A stretch of 64,000 nt of DNA, taken from assembly GCF_034313845.1 (NCBI RefSeq), contig NZ_JAVIWN010000003.1; one strand, written 5' to 3'. Position numbers and translations under genes: made by a program. Positions within the stretch are counted from its first letter, which is position 1. Every line of letters starts with the position of its first letter. Below, in pieces: positions 46,345 through 54,730 of this stretch. The notes under the pieces were generated by a model that did no database searches, was not told the DNA's origin, and saw only the letters and a list, made by a program, of their open reading frames with translations. The DNA comes from Actimicrobium sp034313845 (lineage in GTDB: Bacteria > Pseudomonadota > Gammaproteobacteria > Burkholderiales > Burkholderiaceae_D).

Positions 46345-46782
46345 TCAACGCGGCAGGTTGCGATACACCCGTCGCGCATAAGCAGCCCGTTGTGCCGGCT
46401 GGCTTGAGTTGTAGGCACCGACGGCGTCCCACGAGTTGCCAAGTCGCTGCATGTTCTGCGACAAAATCCACGCGCCCACATGGATGCTGGTGCACGGGTC
46501 GCGCAACTGCTGCTCGCCGATACCGTACTGTCGCAGCAGCGGAAACCAGCGGCTGTTGATCTGCATCAGGCCAAGGTCATAGCTGCCATTGCGATTGCGA
46601 TTGATCGCATTGGGATTCATGCTGGACTCGGTGCGCGCGATGGCCACCAGCATCGCCGGGTTGACGTTGTAGCGCTGGGCGGCTTCTTCCCAGCAGGCGT
46701 GGGCGGCGGGGGCGACGGACAGCAGTAACAGCGCCGTGAAAAAGGCCAGGTGCATTGGTATGGGGCGGTATGACGGTGGCAT
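46345..46782 (-). CDS. Lytic transglycosylase (R64 PilT-like), copy A
   Basis: 145-aa exported lytic transglycosylase, the Slt-fold enzyme that opens the murein layer for pilus passage. A hydrophobic signal (MHLAFFTALLLLSVAPAAHA) lies at residues 10-29, so Met10 at 46755 may be the real start; no strong ribosome site marks either. The catalytic Glu is Glu52 in ARTESSMNP, then NGSYDLGLMQINSRWFPLL is the family motif. The last part is nearly identical to copy B. It begins one base after the stop of the silent pilV tail (TAACATG). Confidence 0.9.
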   Translation of the reverse strand: MPPSYRPIPMHLAFFTALLLLSVAPAAHACWEEAAQRYNVNPAMLVAIARTESSMNPNAINRNRNGSYDLGLMQINSRWFPLLRQYGIGEQQLRDPCTSIHVGAWILSQNMQRLGNSWDAVGAYNSSQPAQRAAYARRVYRNLPR

Positions 46783-46783
46783 G

Positions 46784-47041
46784 TTAGGGCGCAGTCAGTG
46801 AGTTAGTCGTTTCATATACTAGATAGTCACTTGTAATCGAGGGTCCTAAATGTTTGCATATAAGAAAATTGCCGTTAACATCCGATGCTAGGGTACCTGG
46901 CCCTAAATTGTTAGGAGGAGGTAAGCTACTGTTGCATTCTTGACCCGCACTATGGAGTGGACGGCCAAAAAAGCCATAAATGCTGGCTTTGATAAACTGA
47001 TTCACACCTACAGACTTAGCGAAGTTTGCGTCCTCACGCAC
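46784..47041 (-). pseudogene. Silent PilV C-terminal segment, copy A
   Basis: Open frame of about 85 codons directly after the pilV stop codon and directly before the transglycosylase start. It has no ATG of its own, and the frame is offset from pilV by the stop and two bases. Its protein, with VREDANFAKSVGVNQF, then GQECNSS and GNFLICKHLG, resembles the end of PilV tip proteins (paired Cys, Gly/Asn-rich). The start aligns with the VRNDVTVDRDV part of the active pilV tail, so it looks like an alternative C-terminal cassette that is not translated. Confidence 0.65.
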
Positions 47042-47043
47042 GT

Positions 47044-48162
47044 TCAGAATTCCGGTGGAGTGGGGGTATTTGGAGCTTGCCCGGTACCAGTGTGTACAAA
47101 TTTATGTGCAGTAACGTCTTGCCATATGGTCACGTCACGATCCACCGTTACATCATTACGTACGGTTAGAAATCCTGGTATATCTATGCTCCCTGTATTA
47201 TCCTCACCCAGCCTATACCAACCGTAAGTGCCCATCACCCAAGCTATACCCGTATCCCTAACGACATACACGTCGCCTAGCACTGGTGGAGTAATTAATG
47301 AGGTCAAATTCGTGAGGCTGTCCACGGGTGCTTTCCAGGACGAGGAGTTAGCTAGCGGTTCGGTCCACTTTCGGGTGTTGAGGTCGCATAGGAGCATTTT
47401 TCCGGTGCCTTGCTCCATCGCGAGCGCAGGGGTTGCGTCACAATCCGAATTGGCAAGTTTGAGGGCTTGATCGGCCATCCCAATTGGCTCCGACATTGTG
47501 TTGTATGCGGAGTTGCCGATGTTATGTCGATACAGGAAATCGGCCGTTGACGGGCCTGCACCATAGAACAGGGCTGTGGCCAGATGGCCGTTTCCGGCCT
47601 GGTAGGCAGAGCACTTTGCCGTAAGAAAATCGCTCAGCTTCGGCGCTCCCGTAGAATTGTTCAGCGTCCAGCTTCCATAGGCACCACGGGCGATCAGCTT
47701 CCCCGAGGCCGGGTCGCGGGTTATGGTCCCACCGCCTGTTCCAGCGTTAGCCGCTACGTAACCAATGTCGGCGTCAGAAATCTCCGTTCCTCCCTCGGTG
47801 ACCAGCAGGACTTCCAGTTGGGCTAAGCTACTTTTGCGAACAAGCATGCAGGGTGTTTGCTGGTATGCATTCGTCGCGGTAAAGCTAGCGGGTAAATAAG
47901 CGCCCCCCTTCAGGGTTCCCACTGAGACGGATATGGTGTCGCCGACTGTGCTGATATTGGTTAGCAGTGTGGGGTATTTGTCATCCAGATAGCGTTTGGC
48001 AGCATCAGAAAAAAGGGTTTGGTACTGGGCTGTTTGCTGGCCTTTGGTATCTTGCAGCGAGCTGTCCAGAATCGTGGTCAACCCGAGCAGCATGCCCATA
48101 CCGATGCCCAGTACAGCCATCATTTCCAGCAGCGAAGAACCAAGTTGTGATTGTCGTTTCAT
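47044..48162 (-). CDS. PilV-like type IVb pilus tip protein, copy A
   Basis: 372-aa prepilin-like tip protein (Met at 48162). Class IVb prepilin processing site QLG|SSLLE, with Glu at +5, and a hydrophobic N-terminal helix of about 20 residues. The middle (about 90-190) is almost the same as copy B, while the N-terminal quarter and the C-terminal half diverge, like tip adhesins with variable ends. The C-terminal part has VxxDVTVxxDV repeats. The stop codon is followed at once by the silent tail segment at 46784-47041. In R64 the tip protein's variable end decides recipient binding; that role is inferred here. Confidence 0.88.
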   Translation of the reverse strand: MKRQSQLGSSLLEMMAVLGIGMGMLLGLTTILDSSLQDTKGQQTAQYQTLFSDAAKRYLDDKYPTLLTNISTVGDTISVSVGTLKGGAYLPASFTATNAYQQTPCMLVRKSSLAQLEVLLVTEGGTEISDADIGYVAANAGTGGGTITRDPASGKLIARGAYGSWTLNNSTGAPKLSDFLTAKCSAYQAGNGHLATALFYGAGPSTADFLYRHNIGNSAYNTMSEPIGMADQALKLANSDCDATPALAMEQGTGKMLLCDLNTRKWTEPLANSSSWKAPVDSLTNLTSLITPPVLGDVYVVRDTGIAWVMGTYGWYRLGEDNTGSIDIPGFLTVRNDVTVDRDVTIWQDVTAHKFVHTGTGQAPNTPTPPEF

Positions 48163-48249
48163 GATGTCTCCATTCCTGACAGGCCAGCCAGATGGCGGCA
48201 AAATTGATGATGAGGGTCAATCCGACTACCGCTGATGTGTCTGGTGACC

Positions 48250-48535
48250 CGCTGCCGCACACGTTGCAACGCAGCCGGCATTGCGTGAGCAGGAATGACC
48301 GGTCGATCGCCCCGCCGGCGACTTTTTCTTCCCACTCGGGATCGATGGCCGTGAGCAGCGTTAGCAGTTCTTCGCGCTGCACCGGTTCGGCATTCATCGC
48401 TTGCCATTTGCGCGGCGTCTTCACCATCATCGGCATGTCCTGCTCGATGTGAATGTCGGTGAACACCTGGCCGATGCTGACGAGTTCGATGATCTCTTGC
48501 AGCAGGTCGCGAAACAGGACGGTGGGGTCAGTCAT
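48250..48535 (-). pseudogene. Truncated PilT-type ATPase (5' fragment from duplication)
   Basis: First 95 or so codons of a PilT-type ATPase, starting at ATG 48535 and almost identical to the full gene at 46323 (one Pro/Thr change seen). It stops being homologous after CRLRCNV and runs into a remnant of the end of pilM; the joint frame stays open to 48005. It lacks Walker A and B, so it cannot work as an ATPase. It still has a ribosome site and the same upstream region as the intact gene. Confidence 0.88.
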
Positions 48536-48556
48536 CAGGATTCTCCGTTGCAATGG

Positions 48557-49000
48557 TCAACGCGGCAGGTTGCGATACACCCGTCGCGCATAAGCAGCCC
48601 GTTGTGCCGGCTGGCTTGAGTTGTAGGCACCGACGGCGTCCCACGACTTGCCAAGGCGCTGCATGTTTTGCGACAGAATCCACGCGCCCACATGGATGCT
48701 GGTGCACGGGTCGCGCAACTGCTGCTCGCCGATACCGTACTGGCGCAGCAGAGGAAACCAGCGGCTGTTGATGTGCATCAGGCCAAGGTCGACGCTGCCA
48801 TTGCCATTGCGATTACGATTGATCGCATTGGGATTGAGGCCCGACTCAGTGCGCTCGATGGCCACCAGCATCGCCGGGTTGATGCCGTAGCGCTGGGCGG
48901 CTTCGTCCCAGCAGGCGTGGGCGGCGGGAGCGGCAGACAGCAGTAACAGCGCCGTGAGAATGGCCGGGTGCATTGGAATGGAGCAGTATGACGTTGGCAT
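48557..49000 (-). CDS. Lytic transglycosylase (R64 PilT-like), copy B
   Basis: 147-aa exported lytic transglycosylase, second copy of the gene at 46345. Signal peptide at about residues 10-29 (MHPAILTALLLLSAAPAAHA), catalytic Glu in ERTESGLNP, and a two-residue insertion (NGNGS) before VDLGLMHINSRWF. Met versus Gln changes in the motif (LGLMH for LGLMQ) are the main differences. The 3' half is identical in protein to copy A. It should be functional. Confidence 0.9.
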   Translation of the reverse strand: MPTSYCSIPMHPAILTALLLLSAAPAAHACWDEAAQRYGINPAMLVAIERTESGLNPNAINRNRNGNGSVDLGLMHINSRWFPLLRQYGIGEQQLRDPCTSIHVGAWILSQNMQRLGKSWDAVGAYNSSQPAQRAAYARRVYRNLPR

Positions 49001-49031
49001 GTTATGGCGCAGTCAGTGAGTTAGTCGCTTC

Positions 49032-49259
49032 TTATACTAGATAGTTACTTGTAATCGAGGGTCCTAAATGCTTGCATATGAGAAAATTGTTGATAATATC
49101 CGGGGCTAGGCTACCTGGTCCCAAATTGTCAGGAGGAGATAAGCTAGTGCTGCATCCTTTACCTGCGCAATGGAGTGGACGGCCAAAAAATCTATAAATA
49201 CTGTCTTTGACAAATTGATTCACATCTACAGACTTAACGAAGTTCGAGTCTTCACGCAC
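49032..49259 (-). pseudogene. Silent PilV C-terminal segment, copy B
   Basis: Open frame of 75 codons, the counterpart of 46784-47041. It is in the same frame as pilV copy B but separated from it by two consecutive stops (TGATAA) and two further codons. It opens with a GTG at 49259 in place of an ATG. Compared with copy A, an additional TAA replaces a Tyr codon near the end and cuts off EATNSLTAP, so this copy seems more decayed. Cys-rich tip motif CAGKGCSTS and NNFLICKHLG remain. Confidence 0.65.
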
Positions 49260-49268
49260 GTACAGTTA

Positions 49269-50360
49269 TCAGTCGCAAATACCACCACGATGATCCGTGC
49301 AAGAAAAAGTTTGTGCAGAAAAGGTGTTGCCTACATGCACGTTTCCGGACATGATCCACGCATCTTTGTGATCCTTTAGAGATCCCGGTACCTCCAAGCC
49401 CCCATTTTTATCCTGTCCCAGCGGATACCAACCGGCAGTGCCCTTCACGTGGGCTATACCGTCGTTAACCGCGACATACACGTCGTCTGTCGTAGCGGTC
49501 GGTGGTGGCGACGCGAAGCCGGGTACTGGGTCTTTCCAGTTCGAGTTAGCGAGCTGCTGGTTGGTCCACTTGTGGCTGGTAAGGTCGCACGTGAGTATTT
49601 TTCCGGTGCCTTGCTCCATCGCCATCGCAGGGGTTGAGCCACAAGGATTATTGGCGAGCTGAAGGGCATTATCGGCCATCCGAATTGGCGCCGACATCGT
49701 GTTGTAAGTGGCGTTGCCGATGTCATGTCGATACACGAAATCGGCCCTTGACTGACCTGCACCATAGAACAGGGCCGTGGCCAGATGGCCGATTCCGGCC
49801 GGGTAGGCAGAGCACTTTGCCGTGAGGAAATCGCTCAGATTCGGCGCTCCCGTGGAATTGCTCAGCGTCCAGCTTCCATAGGCACCACGGGCGATCAGCT
49901 TCCCCGAGGCCGGGTCGCGGGTGATGGTCCCACCGCCCGCTCCAGCGTTAGCCGCTACGTAACCAATATCGGCGTCAGAAATTTCCGTTCCCCCCTCGGT
50001 GACCAGCAGGACCTCCAGCTGGGCTGAGCTAGTCTTTCGAACCAGCATGCAGGGTGTTTGCTGGTATGCATTCGTCGTGGTAAAGCTGGCGGGCAAATAC
50101 GCCAGCAGGTCGTTCAGTGATCGGGTCGTCGTTGAGTCAACGGGGAACGTGATGTCCTTTAATAGCGTGGCGTAATTGTCATTCAAATAGCGTTTGGCGG
50201 CGTTGGAAAAAAGGGTCTGGTAGTTGGCTGTTTGCTGGCTCTTGGTATCTTGCAGCGTGCTGTCCAGTATCGTGGTCAGCCCGAGCAGCATGAAAATGCC
50301 AACGGCCAGTGCAGCCATCATTTCCACTAGTGAAATGCCACGTTGTGATTGCCGTTTCAT
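49269..50360 (-). CDS. PilV-like type IVb pilus tip protein, copy B
   Basis: 363-aa prepilin-like tip protein. Processing site QRG|ISLVE with Glu at +5 and a hydrophobic N-terminal helix (VGIFMLLGLTTIL). The core (about 80-190, with CMLVRK and GGTEISDADIGYVAANAGAGGG) matches copy A closely; the C-terminal half differs, ending TFSCTDHRGGICD. It overlaps the extended pilM frame by 182 bases. Which of the two tip proteins sits on the pilus cannot be told from sequence. Confidence 0.88.
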   Translation of the reverse strand: MKRQSQRGISLVEMMAALAVGIFMLLGLTTILDSTLQDTKSQQTANYQTLFSNAAKRYLNDNYATLLKDITFPVDSTTTRSLNDLLAYLPASFTTTNAYQQTPCMLVRKTSSAQLEVLLVTEGGTEISDADIGYVAANAGAGGGTITRDPASGKLIARGAYGSWTLSNSTGAPNLSDFLTAKCSAYPAGIGHLATALFYGAGQSRADFVYRHDIGNATYNTMSAPIRMADNALQLANNPCGSTPAMAMEQGTGKILTCDLTSHKWTNQQLANSNWKDPVPGFASPPPTATTDDVYVAVNDGIAHVKGTAGWYPLGQDKNGGLEVPGSLKDHKDAWIMSGNVHVGNTFSAQTFSCTDHRGGICD

Positions 50361-50880
50361 GATGTGTCATTCCCGATGGGCCAGCCAGCCAGATGGCGGC
50401 ATTGTCCTTGATGGGGGCTGCCGAGTTGATGGTGGCTACTGCTGTCAATATGGCCACTAAATCTATCTGGTCAGCGCTGGTGGTGCCAGGTGCTTCGATC
50501 TTCTTCGTAACAATGTTGACACGACCGGCAAGCACCGAGCCTTGCGCCAGCGTAGTGATGCTATTGATAAGGCCAGGGGGCAGGCTGTCGTCAACCGAGT
50601 ACACGACGATGGTGCCGTTATTGAGGACGACATTGCTCCACTTAGGCGGATTGAGTGCGGCATAACCGATCGGAAAAGAGCTCACCACCACTACCTTGTC
50701 CACGTTGGCGTAAATTGGGTCCTTGGCAGAATTGACCACTCCCGAGCGATAGCTCGCCATGTTGAGTGCGAGCGCGGTGACCCGCGCGGTGTCTTCCACG
50801 CCGGTCAGTGCAATTAGAGAGGTCATCGACGCGTAGCCGCTGAGCGACGCGATAATGGCGATTAGGGCGATGATCCACAT
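50179..50880 (-). CDS. PilM-like type IVb pilus protein with extended 3' frame
   Basis: Protein of the R64 PilM type: short N-terminal anchor (MWIIALIAIIASLSGYA), then a compact domain with ALALNMASYRSGVVNSAKD and LPPGLINSITTLAQGSVLAGR. R64-type PilM is about 145-170 aa, but this frame goes on to 233 codons, running 182 bases into pilV in another frame. The extra part (ITTWHFTSGNDGC and on) is low in hydrophobics and probably a lost stop codon. The same extension appears in the duplicate, so the loss came before duplication. Confidence 0.75.
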   Translation of the reverse strand: MWIIALIAIIASLSGYASMTSLIALTGVEDTARVTALALNMASYRSGVVNSAKDPIYANVDKVVVVSSFPIGYAALNPPKWSNVVLNNGTIVVYSVDDSLPPGLINSITTLAQGSVLAGRVNIVTKKIEAPGTTSADQIDLVAILTAVATINSAAPIKDNAAIWLAGPSGMTHHETAITTWHFTSGNDGCTGRWHFHAARADHDTGQHAARYQEPANSQLPDPFFQRRQTLFE

Positions 50881-50915
50881 GGCGGTAGTTTTTTGAAGTG
50901 GCGCTTATTGGACGG

Positions 50916-51467
50916 TCAATTGGAACTCAATGAGATGGTATTACTGGCGGCATTACAGGCTGTATTTGCGGCCACAGGAGATACCGGGAACGTGTTGATC
51001 TTGCTACCCGCATCCGTACCCACAGCAATTTCTGTCCAGCCAGTTGCACCGCTGATTGCGGCGATGCAGATGTCTCTCGGCACGGCCTCGTAACTGATTG
51101 TGAACGTGCCGGTGTTTCCAACTATTTTTACGGCACCCGACCAGTCGTTGGTCGCACTACCAGTTGTTGATGAGGTGGCTATCGTGCTGGGAAAGATTCC
51201 CGCATTCACGGCGGCAGCAGTGAAGTCTACCGTGCCGTAGTTGCCTACTCGCCCCATAAACAGTTTTTTTACACCCGTACGTATCGAGATGAGTTGCTCT
51301 GTAACCCGGTTTGCTTGTGCAGAGTTGAAGGCTGAATTGAGCATCGACACCGCTCCGAGAATCACGACGGCGGCGATCCCCAGATAGGCAATAGCTTCAA
51401 GCAGCGACGCGCCGCGCTGACGCCGGCCAAGGTCATTGAAGCGATGAGTGATGGCGGTATGTTTCAT
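50916..51467 (-). CDS. PilS type IVb major pilin
   Basis: 183-aa major prepilin. Long basic leader with processing site RRQRG|ASLLEAIAYLGIAAV, Gly19 cleaved and Glu at +5 of the mature chain. The hydrophobic assembly helix spans about residues 22-45. Cys residues in PRDICIAAI and AANTACNAA may make the C-terminal disulfide loop. It is 38 bases after pilR and 35 before pilM. The prepilin peptidase is not in this operon, so processing must use one encoded elsewhere. Confidence 0.9.
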   Translation of the reverse strand: MKHTAITHRFNDLGRRQRGASLLEAIAYLGIAAVVILGAVSMLNSAFNSAQANRVTEQLISIRTGVKKLFMGRVGNYGTVDFTAAAVNAGIFPSTIATSSTTGSATNDWSGAVKIVGNTGTFTISYEAVPRDICIAAISGATGWTEIAVGTDAGSKINTFPVSPVAANTACNAASNTISLSSN

Positions 51468-51505
51468 GATGAACTCCGATTCAGGTTAGGTTGAGGTCAA
51501 CAGCA

Positions 51506-52582
51506 TTAGTGTACTGCGCGTGTCATGTTGGTAAGTTCTTGCTGGATACCAAAAAATCCGGCGACCAGCCAGCTGATAATGACGGCCAGCAAGGCGATGG
51601 CGACGCCGTTCAGGACTTTCATTTTCACAGACACAGTTTCGACACCTTCTTCCATCCACTCGTCGGCCAGGGTTTTCAGGGCTTGCGAAAAGCCCTTGTA
51701 TTCGGCGTACACACACAGGTCGTCGATTATTTCTTCGGAGGGGAACTGGTAGCCGGCATTACGAAAGGCTTCGCCGCAATTCATGCCGGATTTCACGCCG
51801 AGCAGGGCACCATCGAGGCGCTCGCGCAGCCATGGCTGGGCCATGTCGCTCAGGCGAACCAGTGATTTTTCGACGGTGACGCCGGCATGCTGCAGTGCCG
51901 AAAACGCCATCAGAAATCCGCTGCCGGTGACCAGTCGGTAAATCGAATACGGTACGAGTCGATCGATGTGTACGCGCAGGCTGCCGCACCAGCGCGGCAT
52001 CGACCACAGCACCAGCGTGAACAAAAGTGTTAGCGAGAGCACGAAAGGCAGCATCCAGTGCTGCACGAGTTGCGACATCACATGTAGCGACTTGGCGACA
52101 CCATGCCAGGTGGATGGATCGGAGACCTTGGCAAATTCCGGAATCACGCGGGTGCCAAAAACGTACAGATAGCAAAGAATGATCACCAGGATGGCAACCG
52201 GATAGGTCAGTCCGGAAATGATGACGGCCTTGATTTTTTTGCCCGCCACGACAACGTCGACCACGCTCAACAACGTTGCCTCGAGCTGGCCTGCCTGCTC
52301 GCCGGCGGTGACGATCATGCGTTCGCTGTCAGGTACCCAGTAGCCGAGGGCTTCGCCAAACATGCTGCCGTTTTGTACCAGGCGGCGGCAATCGTCGAGG
52401 ACGATGGCTAGCGGCCCATTGGGTGTTTGGCCATTTTTTGTAGCGCGGTCACGTAACTCTTCCAGGATTTTCAGCAGCGGCAAGCCATTGGAGAGCATCT
52501 TCGCGACCTTGCGGTACAGGCGCAAGCGCACCGGTTCGGCAAATTGCAGCTTGGCCCAGCGGCGATTCAGGTCGAGTTGCAT
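51506..52582 (-). CDS. PilR inner-membrane platform protein (GspF/PilC family)
   Basis: 358-aa T2SSF-fold platform protein of the pilus machine. Two repeated GspF domains are visible (about 20-150 with ILEELRDRATKNG and 210-335 with GVTVEKSLVRLSDMAQPWLRERL) and three transmembrane segments, including AILVIILCYLYVFG. It works with the PilQ ATPase to load pilins. It starts 1 base after pilQ. Confidence 0.92.
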   Translation of the reverse strand: MQLDLNRRWAKLQFAEPVRLRLYRKVAKMLSNGLPLLKILEELRDRATKNGQTPNGPLAIVLDDCRRLVQNGSMFGEALGYWVPDSERMIVTAGEQAGQLEATLLSVVDVVVAGKKIKAVIISGLTYPVAILVIILCYLYVFGTRVIPEFAKVSDPSTWHGVAKSLHVMSQLVQHWMLPFVLSLTLLFTLVLWSMPRWCGSLRVHIDRLVPYSIYRLVTGSGFLMAFSALQHAGVTVEKSLVRLSDMAQPWLRERLDGALLGVKSGMNCGEAFRNAGYQFPSEEIIDDLCVYAEYKGFSQALKTLADEWMEEGVETVSVKMKVLNGVAIALLAVIISWLVAGFFGIQQELTNMTRAVH

Positions 52583-52583
52583 G

Positions 52584-54182
52584 TCAGGCCTTTTTCGCAG
52601 AAGCGGCCGGCTTGGCGCACTGGTTCAGCGGTACCAGGTGGCCGACGGTTTTTTCGGCCATGCGCGGATCGATCAGTCCATCGGCGATCTTGCCAATCGC
52701 ATGTTCGACCAGCGTCTGGCCACCGAGCATGGTGCGCCAGTACTCCGTCGCGCCCATCTTGTCCCCCTTGCGCAAGTAAGTGCAGAGCTCGGCGTCCGGC
52801 ATGATGACTTCAGCGACCACCGTGCGTCCTATCGTGCCTTTGCCGCCGCAGGCCTTGCAGCCGTCGCCGGTCAGGTACACCTTGGCTAATTTGTTGCCGA
52901 CCGCTTTGTGCAGTCGCTCGGTCTGGGCGATGCTCAATTCGCCTTCGCATGTGGCCAGGCGGCGTCGGCAATGCGGACACAGCAATTTGACCAGGCGCTG
53001 GCTGATCAGGCCGGTGATGATGGTATGGTCGGCCGTCATCGCCAGTGGCAAACCGAGGTCGACCAGGCGGTCGATGATGGCGATGGCGCTATTGGCATGC
53101 ACGGTGGACCAGACCTGGTGTCCGGTCATGGCGGCGCGCAGCGCGCTCTGGGCCGAGGCACCATCACGGATTTCGCCGATCATGATGGTGTCGGGATCGA
53201 GCCGCATCGCGTTCGAGATCGCCGCCGAGAACAGGCGCGAGCGTTCGACTTCAGTGGTGGCGTTGGTGACGGCCGTCTGGACGGCACCGGGGATCGGATA
53301 TTCGACCGGATCCTCGACCGTGATCACGTGTATCTTGCCTTGCGATTCGATCAGTTCGCCGCTCAGGACCCGTTGTAGCGTGGTCGACTTGCCGGAGCCG
53401 GTTGGGCCGCTGATGATATTGATGCCGATTGGCTGGTCTTTCAGGGTCTGGATCTGGCTGGCGTGTGCCTCGGAAAATCCGAGCGGGCGCAAGTCGATAT
53501 GGTCGCCCGCGTCGTTGTACAGCAGACGCAACACCATCAGGTTGCCTTCGCTGGTGGGTGCCGTCGCGATGCGTACGCCATAGAGCATGTCGGGCAATTT
53601 GTCGCGGTCACCGATGCTGGCATCCTGGCGTTCGGTCGGCTTGTAGGAGTTGTCGGAGACGGCCGTCATCGCGCCATAAATCGTTGCCAGCAGTCGCTCG
53701 CCATAGTCGCGGGTCTGACTGCCGACCTTGATCAGATCGTTATAAATACGGAAATAAAAGTCGGTACTCAGTTTGTTGACGCGGATGTGGATGTCCGAGG
53801 CGCGCTCGCGGCAGCCACGTGCCAGCAAATCTTTGGCGGTGACTTGCATGACCGTGTGTTCATGGTGGCGACCCGTATTGTCTCCGCCCCTGCGATACAG
53901 GGGGCCGATGACTTCAATGGCACAAAAGACGATCGTGAACGCGTGGTTGAGGCGTTCAAGCCTGGCCCGGTACGATTGCACATGGGCGTTGAGCGCCTGC
54001 CCGCTGGCGATCAGCAGACGTCCGTCGGACAGCAGGCAGAGCAACTTGCGCTCTTCTGCGCTGGCCTCGAAACTGCCGCTCAGGCTCAGTATCACGGACG
54101 ACATCAGGTCGACTGTCGTGAGGATGACCGGCTCGGATGGCAGAGCCAAGTCATCCACGCGCTGCTTGTGGCGTGTGTTCAT
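52584..54182 (-). CDS. PilQ assembly ATPase (GspE/VirB11-like)
   Basis: 532-aa secretion-type ATPase that drives pilus assembly. Walker A GPTGSGKSTTLQRVL starts at residue 259, with later DPDTIMIGEIRDGASAQSALRAAMTGHQVWSTVHA as Asp box, Walker B and His box (read as separate motifs). Two Cys pairs at CPHCRRRLATCEG and CKACGGKG make a zinc site, as in the GspE family. An N-terminal domain of about 110 residues binds the platform. It is 2 bases after pilP. Confidence 0.92.
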   Translation of the reverse strand: MNTRHKQRVDDLALPSEPVILTTVDLMSSVILSLSGSFEASAEERKLLCLLSDGRLLIASGQALNAHVQSYRARLERLNHAFTIVFCAIEVIGPLYRRGGDNTGRHHEHTVMQVTAKDLLARGCRERASDIHIRVNKLSTDFYFRIYNDLIKVGSQTRDYGERLLATIYGAMTAVSDNSYKPTERQDASIGDRDKLPDMLYGVRIATAPTSEGNLMVLRLLYNDAGDHIDLRPLGFSEAHASQIQTLKDQPIGINIISGPTGSGKSTTLQRVLSGELIESQGKIHVITVEDPVEYPIPGAVQTAVTNATTEVERSRLFSAAISNAMRLDPDTIMIGEIRDGASAQSALRAAMTGHQVWSTVHANSAIAIIDRLVDLGLPLAMTADHTIITGLISQRLVKLLCPHCRRRLATCEGELSIAQTERLHKAVGNKLAKVYLTGDGCKACGGKGTIGRTVVAEVIMPDAELCTYLRKGDKMGATEYWRTMLGGQTLVEHAIGKIADGLIDPRMAEKTVGHLVPLNQCAKPAASAKKA

Positions 54183-54184
54183 TT

Positions 54185-54730
54185 TCAGGGTTTCCTGACG
54201 GGTATTGGCAGGCGCGGCACCGAAGACGATGGTGGGCTGGCGGGCATTGTCATCGTGGTCGGTACGGCACCCGAGGCGGCTGAAATCAGCGTTGCATTGC
54301 CATTGCCCGGTAACAGGCGAACTTTGCGTCGCGTCTCGGCAGACACAGTGACTTCGTTGGTCCGGACCGATAACACGCGCATGCCATTGGGCAAGATGTC
54401 GCCGGCACGTACATCAATGCTGCTACCGTTTTCAAATAGCAGTGTGGCAAATACCGTGTCACCGATGCCCTCGATGGATTGCACGGTCGGGTCTCCCGGT
54501 GAGCCCGGGCGGGCACTCTGGTCAATGCTGGCCTGCCGCGCAGTGAGCTCGCTTTGCAATTGCAGGACTTTGGTCTGGATAGCGAGCTGGCGTTCCTGCG
54601 CTTTGAGTACCAGCGTTTCGGCATCGATGCGCGTGAGCTGATCGGCGATGGTTTCACCGCTCGCTGCCAGGCAGGGTTGCAGAGTAAATGGCAGGGCCAG
54701 GACCAGGATGCCCAGTAGATTATTTCGCAT
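54185..54730 (-). CDS. PilP type IVb pilus periplasmic protein
   Basis: 181-aa exported protein with a signal peptide (MRNNLLGILVLALPFTLQPCLA) and a coiled-coil stretch at about 30-65 (QLTRIDAETLVLKAQERQLA). The C-terminal PilP-like beta domain holds FATLLFENGSSIDVRAGD and VRTNEVTVS. In R64-type loci PilP helps link the inner-membrane parts to the secretin. ATG at 54730 has a GAGGGAG ribosome site and overlaps pilO by 11 bases. Confidence 0.85.
   Translation of the reverse strand: MRNNLLGILVLALPFTLQPCLAASGETIADQLTRIDAETLVLKAQERQLAIQTKVLQLQSELTARQASIDQSARPGSPGDPTVQSIEGIGDTVFATLLFENGSSIDVRAGDILPNGMRVLSVRTNEVTVSAETRRKVRLLPGNGNATLISAASGAVPTTMTMPASPPSSSVPRLPIPVRKP

Larger units (their letters stand above)
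46042..50440 (-). repeat. 2.2-kb tandem duplication (pilM end, pilV, transglycosylase, ATPase 5' part)
   Basis: Two direct copies run head to tail with a period of about 2212 bases. Copy A is about 46042-48240 and copy B about 48257-50440. Each holds, on the minus strand, the end of pilM, pilV, a silent pilV tail segment, the lytic transglycosylase and the 5' third of the PilT ATPase. The ATPase parts and 3' ends of the transglycosylases are almost identical; transglycosylase starts differ, and pilV differs most. The junction near 48240-48258 joins the ATPase fragment to a pilM remnant. Boundaries are approximate. Confidence 0.9.

Noticed and set aside
46042..50440. Classical shufflon
   Set aside because: No inverted repeat pairs of the R64 type and no Rci-like recombinase were seen in the window; the tail segments are direct repeats only.
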